A DNA stretch of 64,000 bases. It comes from an uncultured bacterium. GTDB lineage: Bacteria; Verrucomicrobiota; Lentisphaeria; Victivallales; UBA1829. The DNA lies in NCBI GenBank assembly GCA_902778895.1, contig CACYZF010000008.1, positions 248,001 to 312,000 on the forward strand, in the 5' to 3' direction. Below, piece by piece: positions 35,182 through 43,674 of the stretch; positions within the stretch are counted from its first letter, which is position 1, and the number at the start of each line of letters is the position of its first letter. The notes beneath the pieces are model-generated. The model saw nothing but the letters and a program-made list of their open reading frames with translations, searched no databases and was not told where the DNA came from. A program made the position numbers and the translations under genes.

Positions 35182-37521
35182 TTACGAGCCGAGCAGCTTC
35201 GTGCCGATCTGGAGCGCGGTTCCGGCCTGATACACGATCATGGTCAGGATGTACGCCAGCGCGAGCAGGCCGCCTGCCTCGACGAACGGCATCGACCAGG
35301 AGTTGAGCTCGCGGCGGATGATGGCGAGCGTGGCGAGGCACGGGATCGACAGCAGGCAGAAGAGCATGATGCAGAATCCCTGCAGCGGCGTGTAATTCTT
35401 CACGAGCTGTTCGCGCAGCGGCACGGATTCCTCGTCCGCCTCGCCCTCGGAATACAGGATGCCGAGCTGGGCCACGAAGACTTCCTTCGCGGCGAGCGCG
35501 CCGATGGACGCGGTCGTCAGCTTCCAGTCGAATCCGATGGGGCGGAAGATCGGCTCAAGCGCATGTCCGACACGGCCGGAAATGGTGTATTCCATGGCCT
35601 CGGCCATCTGCTCGTTTTCGAGCGCGGCGATGGCGTCGGCGCGTTCCTGCGCGGCGTCGATCACGGCCTGCACGTCTTCGGCGAGCTCCAGGTCTTCCTC
35701 TTCGCCAAGCGCCTCGAGCGCATCATCAGGGATGACCTTGTTCTCCTTGACTTCCTTCATGACGTCCTCTCCGAAGATCTCCGCGAGCGCGTCGGTCTGA
35801 GCGGCGGCTTCCAGCACGGCGACCTGGGCGTCGGTCAGGTGCTGCGACTCCTCGATCTTCGCGATCTCGCCCTCGTAGTCCTTCGAGAACTCTTCCTTCT
35901 CGGGATACGTGTTGCAGATGTACAGGATCACGCTGGTGGCGAGGATGATCGTACCGGCTTTCTGCAGGTACATGCGGCCGCGGTCCCACATGTGGAGCAG
36001 CAGGCTGCGGAGGGTCGGCACGCGGTACGGCGGGAGCTCCATGAGATAGACTTCTCCGTCGCCCTTGAACAGCGTGGACTTCATGATGCGGGCGGCGATG
36101 AGCGCGATGACAACGCCGATGAAATACATGAGCCACATCACGAACGCCTGATATTTCTGCACGAAGAACGCCGGGATGATGAGCGCGTAGATCGGCAGGC
36201 GCGCGCCGCAGCTCATCAGCGGCAGCACCATGATCGTGGTCTTGCGGTCGCGTTCGGATTCGATCGTGCGCGTGGCCATGATGGCGGGCACGGAGCAGCC
36301 GAACCCGAGCACCAGCGGGACGAACGAACGTCCCTGGAGCCCGAACTTGCGCATGATGCCGTCCATGACGAACGCCGCGCGCGCCATGTAGCCGGAATCC
36401 TCCAGGATCGCGATCGCGAAGAAGAGAAAGAGGATGTTCGGCAGGAAGACCAGCACGCCGCCGACGCCGCTGATGACGCCGTCGGTGAGGAGCGAACGCA
36501 GGAACGGAAGCGTTTCGGGGTTCCAGGCATTTTTCACGGCTTCGTTCAGGTTGCCGAAGATGTCGTCCTCGATGATGCCCATGAGCGGATCGGCGAGCGT
36601 GAACGTGAACCAGAACGTGAGGTAGATGATGAGGAAGAACAGCGGAAGGCCGAGGTATTTGTTGGTCATCACGGCGTCGATCTTGTCGGAGATCTCGCGG
36701 CGGCGTTCCTGCGTCATGGAGATCGCGTCGCGGCAGGCGCCCGCGAGCATGGCGTAACGGCGGTCGGCCATGAAGGTGTCGGCTTCAATGGCGTGCTTTT
36801 CCCAGAGGTGCGCGATCTGTTTCTCCACCTCGTCCATCGCGGGCTTGAAATCCTCAATGCGCATGGCGGCAGTGTCGTGTTCCAGCAGCTTGATGGCGAA
36901 GAAGCGCGAGGGGATGTGAGCGTAGCGTTCGACCTTGAGGCTGTCGATCTTGTCCGCGACCGCCTTGATCGCGTCGTCGATGTCCTCACCGTAAGTGAGC
37001 ATGGGAACGCCGTGGTCCTCGAGTTCGGTCAGCGTCTTCGCGAGCAGGTCGAGCAGAGGCCGCACACCGCCGATCTTGCTGCCGACGGTCTGCGCGATCG
37101 GGGAGCCGAAATACTTCTCCAGCTTCGGGATGTCGAACTTGAACCCCTTGCGGCGGGCGTCGTCGCTCATGTTGAACGCCAGGATCATCGGGATGTGGAG
37201 TTCGGCGAGCTGGGTCGTAAGGTAGAGACTGCGGCGCGGGATGGACGAGTCGACCACGTCGATGATGAGGTCGATTCCGGGCTTGGTAAGCTCCTGGAAC
37301 ACGACGTCCTCTTCGGGCGAGGACGAGGACAGCGAGTACACGCCGGGCAGGTCGATCAGCTCGATCTCCATGCCGTTCAGATTGAACTTGCCGGACTTGC
37401 TCTCGACGGTCACGCCGGGGTAGTTGCCGACGTGCTGGCGCGCGCCGGTCAGGGCGTTGAAAATGCAGGTCTTGCCGCAGTTCGGATTGCCCGCGAGCGC
37501 GACTCTGAAATGCTGTTTCAT
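35182..37521 (-). CDS. feoB: Ferrous iron transport GTPase FeoB
   Basis: 779 residues. The cytosolic G domain carries GNPNCGKT (G1, near residue 11), DLPGVYSL (G3) and FNMSDDARRKG (G4 variant). A helical GDI region follows (about 190-270), then the Gate-type membrane core with the LVLGFGCSVPAIMATRTI motif (G-C-S-V-P), conserved in FeoB. It imports Fe2+ across the inner membrane. Unusual is an acidic helical insertion of roughly 100 residues before the last helices (about residues 560-660, for example LTDAQVAVLEAAAQTDAL). feoA lies 4 nt upstream. Confidence 0.96.
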   Translation of the reverse strand: MKQHFRVALAGNPNCGKTCIFNALTGARQHVGNYPGVTVESKSGKFNLNGMEIELIDLPGVYSLSSSSPEEDVVFQELTKPGIDLIIDVVDSSIPRRSLYLTTQLAELHIPMILAFNMSDDARRKGFKFDIPKLEKYFGSPIAQTVGSKIGGVRPLLDLLAKTLTELEDHGVPMLTYGEDIDDAIKAVADKIDSLKVERYAHIPSRFFAIKLLEHDTAAMRIEDFKPAMDEVEKQIAHLWEKHAIEADTFMADRRYAMLAGACRDAISMTQERRREISDKIDAVMTNKYLGLPLFFLIIYLTFWFTFTLADPLMGIIEDDIFGNLNEAVKNAWNPETLPFLRSLLTDGVISGVGGVLVFLPNILFLFFAIAILEDSGYMARAAFVMDGIMRKFGLQGRSFVPLVLGFGCSVPAIMATRTIESERDRKTTIMVLPLMSCGARLPIYALIIPAFFVQKYQAFVMWLMYFIGVVIALIAARIMKSTLFKGDGEVYLMELPPYRVPTLRSLLLHMWDRGRMYLQKAGTIILATSVILYICNTYPEKEEFSKDYEGEIAKIEESQHLTDAQVAVLEAAAQTDALAEIFGEDVMKEVKENKVIPDDALEALGEEEDLELAEDVQAVIDAAQERADAIAALENEQMAEAMEYTISGRVGHALEPIFRPIGFDWKLTTASIGALAAKEVFVAQLGILYSEGEADEESVPLREQLVKNYTPLQGFCIMLFCLLSIPCLATLAIIRRELNSWSMPFVEAGGLLALAYILTMIVYQAGTALQIGTKLLGS

Positions 37522-37525
37522 CGGA

Positions 37526-37837
37526 TCACGCCTCCTTCTTCAGCACGATGTTCGCGGCATCGTCGCTGTGCAGCGCCATGCTCGTTTCCATGATCTTCAC
37601 GCGGATCAGGCCGCCGAACGGAGCGTGCGCCTCCATGAGCAGTTCGGTGCCGGGGACCAGCCCGACGTCGGCGAATTTCTTGCGGCCGCGCGCTTTCGGC
37701 ATGACCTTCACGATGGTCGCGGTCATCCCGACCGGAAGATCGGCGAGCGTCATTTCCTCCCCCGCGACCGGAACGCGGTAATCCGGCGTCTTCGAGGCGT
37801 CGCACCCGCATCCGCAGGAACACTTTTTCTCAGACAT
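37526..37837 (-). CDS. feoA: FeoA-domain protein with Cys-rich N-terminus
   Basis: 103 residues. An SH3-like FeoA domain (LADLPVGMTATIVKVM, then KFADVGLVPGTELLM and a DDAANIVLKKEA end) stimulates the FeoB transporter. The N-terminus has CSCGCGCD within the first 15 residues, a possible metal- or redox-binding tail. It is translated directly before feoB (4-nt gap). Two promoter candidates lie upstream (37953-37981 and 38219-38246). Confidence 0.93.
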   Translation of the reverse strand: MSEKKCSCGCGCDASKTPDYRVPVAGEEMTLADLPVGMTATIVKVMPKARGRKKFADVGLVPGTELLMEAHAPFGGLIRVKIMETSMALHSDDAANIVLKKEA

Positions 37838-38300
37838 TGCAGTACCCCTTTCTTTGGAAGCTCCGGAACGATGCGTGTTCTGAGTTCACGCAACCTCGGA
37901 ATCCTCTTTTTTGTTTGTTGTTTGTATATGCGGTTATTAATTTTAAAACTTTGTTATACCTAACTTTCTAAAACTAACCAATTCCTTTTTGACAGGATTG
38001 TTGATGGAACGAAAAGACAAGTCCCGGAACCATCCCGCGGACCCGGACGAAAACCGGATCCGCACCTGCATTACCCTAACCGGCATTTCTGTTCGTTTTC
38101 CGCTTACGCATATACGAACGTGATGCCGGCCCCTTTCCACACTCTCCCTTTTTGGAGAAACGGCGCATTCGGACAAACACGCCGCAGAATGGTCCGGGAC
38201 TTTTGTTGTCGTACAAATACTATATCACACTTTTTGGAGATTACAAGTTAGTTTCAACTAATTTTTGTGTTTTTTCTTTATTTCAGGCTCGTCCGGGCAC
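37838..38300 (-). promoter_or_regulatory. feoAB upstream region with two promoters and an operator-like palindrome
   Basis: Minus strand proximal promoter: TTGGTT (37976-37981), 17 bp, TATAAC (37953-37958), with a TTAGTTTTAGAAAGTTAG-type repeat in and around the spacer. Distal promoter: TTGTAA (38241-38246), 16 bp, TATAGT (38219-38224), with the palindrome TTAGTT-TC-AACTAA (38248-38261) directly upstream of it. The TTAGTT half-sites may be the metalloregulator box. I see no convincing gene in this 460-bp stretch. Confidence 0.45.
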
Positions 38301-38333
38301 AAAAAAGCCCCGGAAGCGGAAACTTCCGAGGCT
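38301..38333 (-). terminator. Rho-independent terminator of the sigma-factor gene
   Basis: On the minus strand AGCCTCGGAAG-TTTCCG-CTTCCGGGGCT is followed by TTTTTTG (from 38306 down). 11-bp stem with one wobble. Confidence 0.8.
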
Positions 38334-38356
38334 CTATACCGATGGATAATTCAGGA

Positions 38357-39550
38357 TCAGCGATCCATCGCTTCGACTTCGTCGGCGAGTTTCGCGCGGA
38401 GTTTCGCGAGCGCCTGATTCTGAAGCTGGCGGACGCGTTCGCGCGTACGGTGGATCATCTGGCTGACCTCCTCCAGCGTCTTCGGGCGACGGCCGTCGAG
38501 GCCGAACCGTAACTGGATGATCTGGCGTTCGCGCGCGTCAAGTTCGCCGAGGAGCGAGAAGAGGCGCTGGACGGATTCCTCGTCGCCGACGATGCGATCG
38601 GGCATCATGGCGTTCCGGTCGGAAATGACGTCCTCGAAACTGCCGTCCTCGCCCTGCTGGATGGGAGCGTGGAGCGAGATCGTCTTCAGGTCGGAGAGAC
38701 GGAGCGCGGCGACGGTGCGTTCGCTGAGGGAAAGATTGTCGGCAAGTTCGTTGTCCGTGGGGGCGCGTCCGAGCTGTTCGGTCAGCTTCATGTTCGCCAG
38801 CTTGATCTTGTTGATCTTGCCCGCGGACTGGACCGGGATGCGGATCACGCTCGCCTGATTGGCAAGCGCGCGGCGCATGGACTGCTTGATCCACCATGCG
38901 GCGTAGGAACTGAACTTCGCGCCCTTCGCCGGATCGAATTTCTCGACCGCGCGCACGAGCCCGAGGTTGCCTTCGGAGATCAGGTCGCAGAGAGGAAGCC
39001 CGAATCCCTTGAAATCGTGCGCAATCTTCACGACCAGGCGCAGGTTCGCCTTGATGAGCGTGGCGCAGGCTTCGTCGTGCAGGGCGCGGTTTTCCCCGTG
39101 GATCTGCGCCGCCAAAACTTTTTCCTGTTCCGGCGAAATCAGCGGGATCTGTCCGACCTCGTTCATATACAGCTTCATGGAGTCGGTCTTCGCGATGAAT
39201 CCCTGTTTCGCGGCGGCCTTGGCGTTCTTCTTGTCGAGTTTCGGATCCCGGGTTTCCCCGGTCATGAACTTGCTGAGGTCGATCGCGGAAACATCCTCCT
39301 CGTCCTCCTGAGCAGCGGCAGCCTCCTTCGCCTTGAGGTTGACAGTCGGCACATCGATCGTGACTTTCAGGACGGACTTCTTCACCGGACGGATCACGGA
39401 TTTCCGGCGCGGAGCGGATGGAATCTTTTCCGCTGCGGCGGGCGCCTCGGCAAGGACGGGCATCGCGACCGGAGTTTCCGCGGCGGTCGTGATCGTCACC
39501 TTGAAGGCGGGCATAGCAGACGGTGCAAAAGATTTTGCGGTTCTTTTCAT
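38357..39550 (-). CDS. RNA polymerase sigma-70-family factor, group 2-like
   Basis: 397 residues from ATG 39550 (AAGGAAGAAC upstream); the frame is open 54 nt further but without a ribosome site. Residues 1-100 are Ala/Lys/Pro-rich without region 1.1. Region 1.2 ([18 protein letters not shown]), region 2 ([20 protein letters not shown], then [16 protein letters not shown] and a [11 protein letters not shown] block), region 3 and region 4 with the [20 protein letters not shown] helix-turn-helix are all present. The domain set and absence of region 1.1 argue for an alternative RpoS/RpoH-like factor rather than the housekeeping sigma, but this could not be tested against paralogues outside the window. 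Confidence 0.85.
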   Translation of the reverse strand: MKRTAKSFAPSAMPAFKVTITTAAETPVAMPVLAEAPAAAEKIPSAPRRKSVIRPVKKSVLKVTIDVPTVNLKAKEAAAAQEDEEDVSAIDLSKFMTGETRDPKLDKKNAKAAAKQGFIAKTDSMKLYMNEVGQIPLISPEQEKVLAAQIHGENRALHDEACATLIKANLRLVVKIAHDFKGFGLPLCDLISEGNLGLVRAVEKFDPAKGAKFSSYAAWWIKQSMRRALANQASVIRIPVQSAGKINKIKLANMKLTEQLGRAPTDNELADNLSLSERTVAALRLSDLKTISLHAPIQQGEDGSFEDVISDRNAMMPDRIVGDEESVQRLFSLLGELDARERQIIQLRFGLDGRRPKTLEEVSQMIHRTRERVRQLQNQALAKLRAKLADEVEAMDR

Positions 39551-39966
39551 GTTCTTCCTTTGTATGGTTGATGCATCCCTTTTCCGGATGCACAGGATGT
39601 TCATCGGATGGATGGAAGAAGTCTTTTTCGGCCTGCCGGACGTTGCCGGTCATGCGGCATTCCGCGGCGAGTTAAAAAAACATCTCTTCATATATAGGAG
39701 ATATTTCGGGTCAAAAGCGAGGAAATATGCCCATTTTTTATATGTTACACAAAGAATCAGAGAGACATATTTCATGTTTTACAAAAACATTTCTTTGATT
39801 ACAAACATGATGCAAAGAAAAATAAAAATGAATCGCTAAAAAAAAGAAAATAACAAGATATGCTCCTGTTTTATCCAGGGCATAAAGAATCCCGCGTTGA
39901 CGGATTTGATTGCGTCGCGGCGGGATTTTAAGGGGGGATTATTGATGCCCCATTTTTACATTTGGA
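39551..39966. other. Intergenic region upstream of the sigma factor
   Basis: About 415 bp, AT-rich in 39675-39890. It should contain the promoter of the minus-strand sigma-factor gene, though I could not assign boxes with confidence. The palindrome AATCCCGC/GCGGGATT (39890-39930) is a likely transcript end for the gene stopping at 39967, read from that gene's 3' side. No gene seen. Confidence 0.4.
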
Positions 39967-42843
39967 TTATGCGAGGATGATCCAGTTCGCGGAGGCGCCG
40001 CCGGATTCGAGCCACTGCGCGGCGTCGCCGACCATGCAAAGACCGGCGGCATCGGCCGGGATCGCGCCTGCGCCGATCGGATCGTCCGTCACGAACTGAT
40101 CCAGCGAATCCCATTTGCTCAGATCGCTGTCACCCAGCAGGACCATGATGCCGGTCTGCGAATGGGAGAGGAGCAGGTCGTCCACGCCATCGCCCTGGAA
40201 GTCGCCGATCGCGCGGATGTCCCAGCCGTCCCAGTTCTGAGCGCCCATGTCCATCGAAGCGTCGTCCAGCCAGAACCCGACCTCGCGCAAAGAGTCCAGT
40301 TCCACTTGGAACACTTCTTCATGGGCAGTCAGGAAAGGCAGAAACTCTTCGAAAGGCAGATCGTCAGCGAAAGCAACGCCGATGGGATCGAGAACTGCCG
40401 GACCGGATGCAGAATCGTCATCCGCAGCGATTTTCGCGAGCTCGATGGAACGCACGGCAGGGGCATCTTCGGAAATGACATCCGCCACAACGGGAATGGC
40501 ATCCCCGGCGGACGCAACGGCTTTCTGCATGCCGTCGAGGTCATTGATCGTGATCGAAAGGCCGCCGGAGAGGTCGCTCACCGTGAGATAATCATTGTAC
40601 GGCTTGAGCGCGTCCTGAAGCGAATCGGTGTCGGTGCTGAGCACGATGCCCTGCGTACCGTCCGCGTTCACGTAGATGTCCTCACCCGGCAGGATGGAGT
40701 TCAGCACGGACGTGGTCCGCATCATGTTCCAGGTATCGTCGCTGATCTGGATGATGGCGCCAGTCGAACTCGACACATCCTGTCCGCCGTTCAGCGCCGC
40801 CTCCTCGGAAATAAGGTTGACAAGCCCGATGATGTTGTAGGCGGAATTCGAGGCCGTCGTGTCGGAGACAGATACGTTGGAGGCCGTGCCGCCGGTCAGG
40901 CCGCCGAGGAGCGAACTGAGCGCGGAGAGGTCAAGTCCGCTGGAACTCGTGCCGCCGCCGAGCAGACCGCCAAGCAGAGAGCTGAGGCCGTTTCCGCCGA
41001 GCAAACCGCTCAGACCGGACAGAAGATCGGTCGAGCTGGTGGAGGCGGTGCTGCCGTCCACGCTGATCCCCGCGCCGTTGTAAAGATTCGTCAGGGAATC
41101 CAGCAGTTCGAAACCGTCGAGGTCGCCGTTGCCAATCCCGCCCAGGATGCTGGCATATCCGCTGAACAGGGTTCCGAGATTGCCGAGATTGCCGAGGGCG
41201 GAGAGGATATTGGTCGAGCCGGAGGAAGCCGTGCTGCCGTCCACGCTCAGAGTCGTACCGCCGAGAAGGCCGCTCAAAAGCGAACTCAGATCAAGGCCGC
41301 TGGTAGAGGTCGTGCCGCCGGTCAGGCCGCCCAGCAATCCGCTCAGGGCGGATAGGTCAAGGCCGCTGGTCGAGGTCGTGCCGCCGGTCAGGCCGCCCAG
41401 CAATCCGCTCAGAGCGGACAGATCGAGGCCACTGGAGGATGCAGTCGTGCCGTCCATGGTCAGCGTCGAGCCGCCGAGGAGACCGGAAAGCAGCGAGCTG
41501 AGGCCGTTGCCGCCGAGAAGACCGGACAAAAGATCGGCAGAACCAGTGGAGGCAGTGCTGCCGTCCACGCTAATCCCCGCGCCGTTGTAAAGATTCGTGA
41601 GGGAATCCAGCAGCTCGAAACCGTCGAGGTCGCCGCTGCCGATCCCGCCCAGAATGCCCGTCAGGCCGCCGAACAGATTTCCGAGACCGGAAAGCCCGCT
41701 CAGGCCGGACAGAAGATCGGAGGTCCCGTCGACGCTCAAAGTGGTACCGCCGCCGAGAAGACCGGAGAGCAGAGAACTGAGGTCAAGACCGTTGCCGCCC
41801 AGCAGGCCGGACAGAAGATCGGAGGTCCCGTCAACACTCAACGTCGTATCGCTTCCGAGCAGACCGGAGAGCAGAGAACTGAGGTCGAGACCGTTGCCGC
41901 CCAGCAGGCCGGAAAGCAGATCGGATGTTCCATCAACGCTCAATGTCGTGTCGCCGCCGAGCAGGCCCGCGAGAATATCAGAAAGCCCGGACAGGTCGCC
42001 AAGCTCACCATTCACGCTCAAGCTCGTGTCGCTGCCAAGCAGACCAGCAAGAATGTCACTCAGGCCGGAAATGTCGCCGAGTTCGCCGTCCACGCTCAAC
42101 GTCGTGTCGCCGCCGAGAAGACCGGCGAGAAGATCAGAAAGACCGGACAGGTCGCCAAGCTCACCGTCTACACTCAATGTCGTGTCGCCGCCGAGCAGGC
42201 CTGCGAGAATATCAGAAAGCCCGGACAGGTCGCCAAGTTCGCCGTCAACGCTCAAAGCCGTGTCGCCGCCAAGCAGACCAGCAAGAATGTCACTCAGGCC
42301 GGAAATGTCGCCGAGTTCGCCGTCAACGCTCAACGTCGTGTCGCCACCGAGCAGACCAGCGAGAATATCACTCAGTCCGGACAGATCGCCGAGTTCGCCG
42401 TCAACGCTCAAAGCCGTGTCGCCGCCCAGAAGGCCAGCGAGAAGATCACTCAAGCCGGACAGATCACTATCCCCGCCCAGCAGACCGGAAATCAGCCCGT
42501 CGACATCGATTTCATCGTCCAAGCCATTCATGATATCGGCTCCGGCCTGGATCACGTCATCGATGTTGCCGCTGATATCGTAGTCGTCGTAGGAATAATC
42601 GTTGTAGGAATAGTCGTCGTAGTAGCCGTAGCCATGATCCCCGAGGAGATAGCTCAGGTCATCGAACAGTCCGCCGAACAGCCCGCCGAGTCCGCCCACG
42701 CTCAAACTCAGGTCGTAGTCGTCGTAGTAGCTGTAGTCATTGTAGCCGTAATCGTCGTAGTAGCCGTAGGAATAATCTCCAAACAGTCCGCCTAGCCCGC
42801 TGAACAAATAATCCAGGCCGTCCACGCTCAGAAAGGAATCCAT
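39967..42843 (-). CDS. Leaderless repeat protein with FG-GAP-like C-terminal module
   Basis: 958 residues from ATG 42843 (GCGAGG ribosome site). An in-frame ATG at 42900 lies only 8 nt after the predicted transcript start and lacks such a site. No signal peptide: it starts MDSFLSVDGLDYLFSGLGG. Next come Tyr/Asp-rich linkers (residues about 25-95, YYDDYGYNDYS type), then seven tandem 26-residue repeats (DLSGLSDILAGLLGGDTTLS type) and longer Leu/Gly/Ser repeats up to about residue 640. The last 320 residues are non-repetitive and end with a GFWLDD...GDFQGDGVDDLLLSH module like the region near base 400 of the giant gene. A secreted or surface role is likely. It has a very strong promoter. Confidence 0.8.
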   Translation of the reverse strand: MDSFLSVDGLDYLFSGLGGLFGDYSYGYYDDYGYNDYSYYDDYDLSLSVGGLGGLFGGLFDDLSYLLGDHGYGYYDDYSYNDYSYDDYDISGNIDDVIQAGADIMNGLDDEIDVDGLISGLLGGDSDLSGLSDLLAGLLGGDTALSVDGELGDLSGLSDILAGLLGGDTTLSVDGELGDISGLSDILAGLLGGDTALSVDGELGDLSGLSDILAGLLGGDTTLSVDGELGDLSGLSDLLAGLLGGDTTLSVDGELGDISGLSDILAGLLGSDTSLSVNGELGDLSGLSDILAGLLGGDTTLSVDGTSDLLSGLLGGNGLDLSSLLSGLLGSDTTLSVDGTSDLLSGLLGGNGLDLSSLLSGLLGGGTTLSVDGTSDLLSGLSGLSGLGNLFGGLTGILGGIGSGDLDGFELLDSLTNLYNGAGISVDGSTASTGSADLLSGLLGGNGLSSLLSGLLGGSTLTMDGTTASSSGLDLSALSGLLGGLTGGTTSTSGLDLSALSGLLGGLTGGTTSTSGLDLSSLLSGLLGGTTLSVDGSTASSGSTNILSALGNLGNLGTLFSGYASILGGIGNGDLDGFELLDSLTNLYNGAGISVDGSTASTSSTDLLSGLSGLLGGNGLSSLLGGLLGGGTSSSGLDLSALSSLLGGLTGGTASNVSVSDTTASNSAYNIIGLVNLISEEAALNGGQDVSSSTGAIIQISDDTWNMMRTTSVLNSILPGEDIYVNADGTQGIVLSTDTDSLQDALKPYNDYLTVSDLSGGLSITINDLDGMQKAVASAGDAIPVVADVISEDAPAVRSIELAKIAADDDSASGPAVLDPIGVAFADDLPFEEFLPFLTAHEEVFQVELDSLREVGFWLDDASMDMGAQNWDGWDIRAIGDFQGDGVDDLLLSHSQTGIMVLLGDSDLSKWDSLDQFVTDDPIGAGAIPADAAGLCMVGDAAQWLESGGASANWIILA
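41940..42470 (-). repeat. Tandem 78-nt coding repeats, about seven copies
   Basis: Seven consecutive 26-codon units within the leaderless repeat protein. They vary at a few positions (Ile/Leu, Thr/Ala/Ser, Gly/Ser). The nucleotide copies differ mostly at third codon positions, so selection acts on the protein. Confidence 0.8.
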
Positions 42844-42914
42844 ATTGACCTCGCTTTCTCCGTTTTTGAGGAGAAAATGGTTGAAAAGTTTTATTGCCAT
42901 AAAATACTATGCTA

Positions 42915-42942
42915 AATATAGCACGCGCGCGTACGATGTCAA
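42915..42942 (-). promoter_or_regulatory. Consensus sigma70 promoter of the leaderless repeat gene
   Basis: Minus strand TTGACA (42937-42942), 16-bp spacer, TGC-TATATT extended -10 (42915-42920). The start is at about 42908, 65 nt before the chosen ATG. One of the best promoter matches in the window, implying high expression. Confidence 0.7.
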
Positions 42943-43099
42943 GCGATGAAAAAACTTTTTTGCATTTTTTTCCGCCTTTCTTGCTTTTTCCGTATCAACG
43001 TGCTACATTGATTGCCATGCGACTTCTATGATACACGTCATCAGCCGCAATTCATATCAGACGACTTCAAAAAAAACGTTTTTGAGGAGAAAACCAACA

Positions 43100-43432
43100 A
43101 TGAAGACCATGATCGCCATTTGCGGCCTGGACTGCGAACACTGCGACGCGTATCTCGCCACGATCCACAACGACCAGGCGCTGCGCGAGAAGACCGCGAA
43201 ACTGTGGTCCGAGATGAACCATGTCACGATCCTGCCGGAACACATCAACTGCGAAGGCTGCCGCACGAACGGGGTCAAGTTCGTCTACTGCGAACAGCTC
43301 TGCGGCATCCGCCAGTGCGCCATGAAGAAAGGCTTCGGGACCTGCGGCGACTGCCCTGAACTGGATACCTGCCAGACGGTCGCCATGGTCATCGGCAACA
43401 ATCCCGACGCACGCAAGAATCTGAAAGGCTAA
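43100..43432 (+). CDS. DUF3795 Cys-rich protein
   Basis: 110 residues from ATG 43100 (GAGGAGA upstream). It starts with MIAICGLDCEHCDAYLAT, the DUF3795 signature, followed by INCEGCRTNGVKF, EQLCGIRQCAMKKGF and CGDCPELDTC. Ten or more Cys in paired CxxC-type arrangements suggest zinc or Fe-S binding. Family function is unknown. Convincing by signature and ribosome site. Confidence 0.85.
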   Translation: MKTMIAICGLDCEHCDAYLATIHNDQALREKTAKLWSEMNHVTILPEHINCEGCRTNGVKFVYCEQLCGIRQCAMKKGFGTCGDCPELDTCQTVAMVIGNNPDARKNLKG

Positions 43433-43547
43433 ACGACATCCCCTGCCCTCGCCTCCTTTCCGGCGGCTTTTCAACCCGTTTCCTTTGTTTTTTCCAGACA
43501 CGGCCATCCCGTGTCCGTTTTTTCTTGAAATTTTAGCGATTATCCAT

Positions 43548-43576
43548 TTGATTTTTCCATCATGCGGGGGTATATT
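43548..43576 (+). promoter_or_regulatory. Promoter of the GH127 gene
   Basis: TTGATT (43548-43553), 17-bp spacer ending GGGGG, TATATT (43571-43576). The start is expected about 90 nt before the ATG at 43675. Confidence 0.6.
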
Positions 43577-43674
43577 GTTTCGTATTTAAAATTGTATTCA
43601 CCTCAAACCGGCTCTTTTGACCATTCAGCCGTTTCGAAACAAAAACACGTTTTCCATATACAGGAACCCCCGAC

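Noticed and set aside
37943..38176. 77-codon minus frame in the feoA upstream region
   Set aside because: No ribosome site, no domain, composition not gene-like.
41940..42470. CRISPR-like regular 78-nt repeats
   Set aside because: No non-repetitive spacers. Copies form one continuous reading frame and differ mainly at third codon positions, so they are protein repeats.
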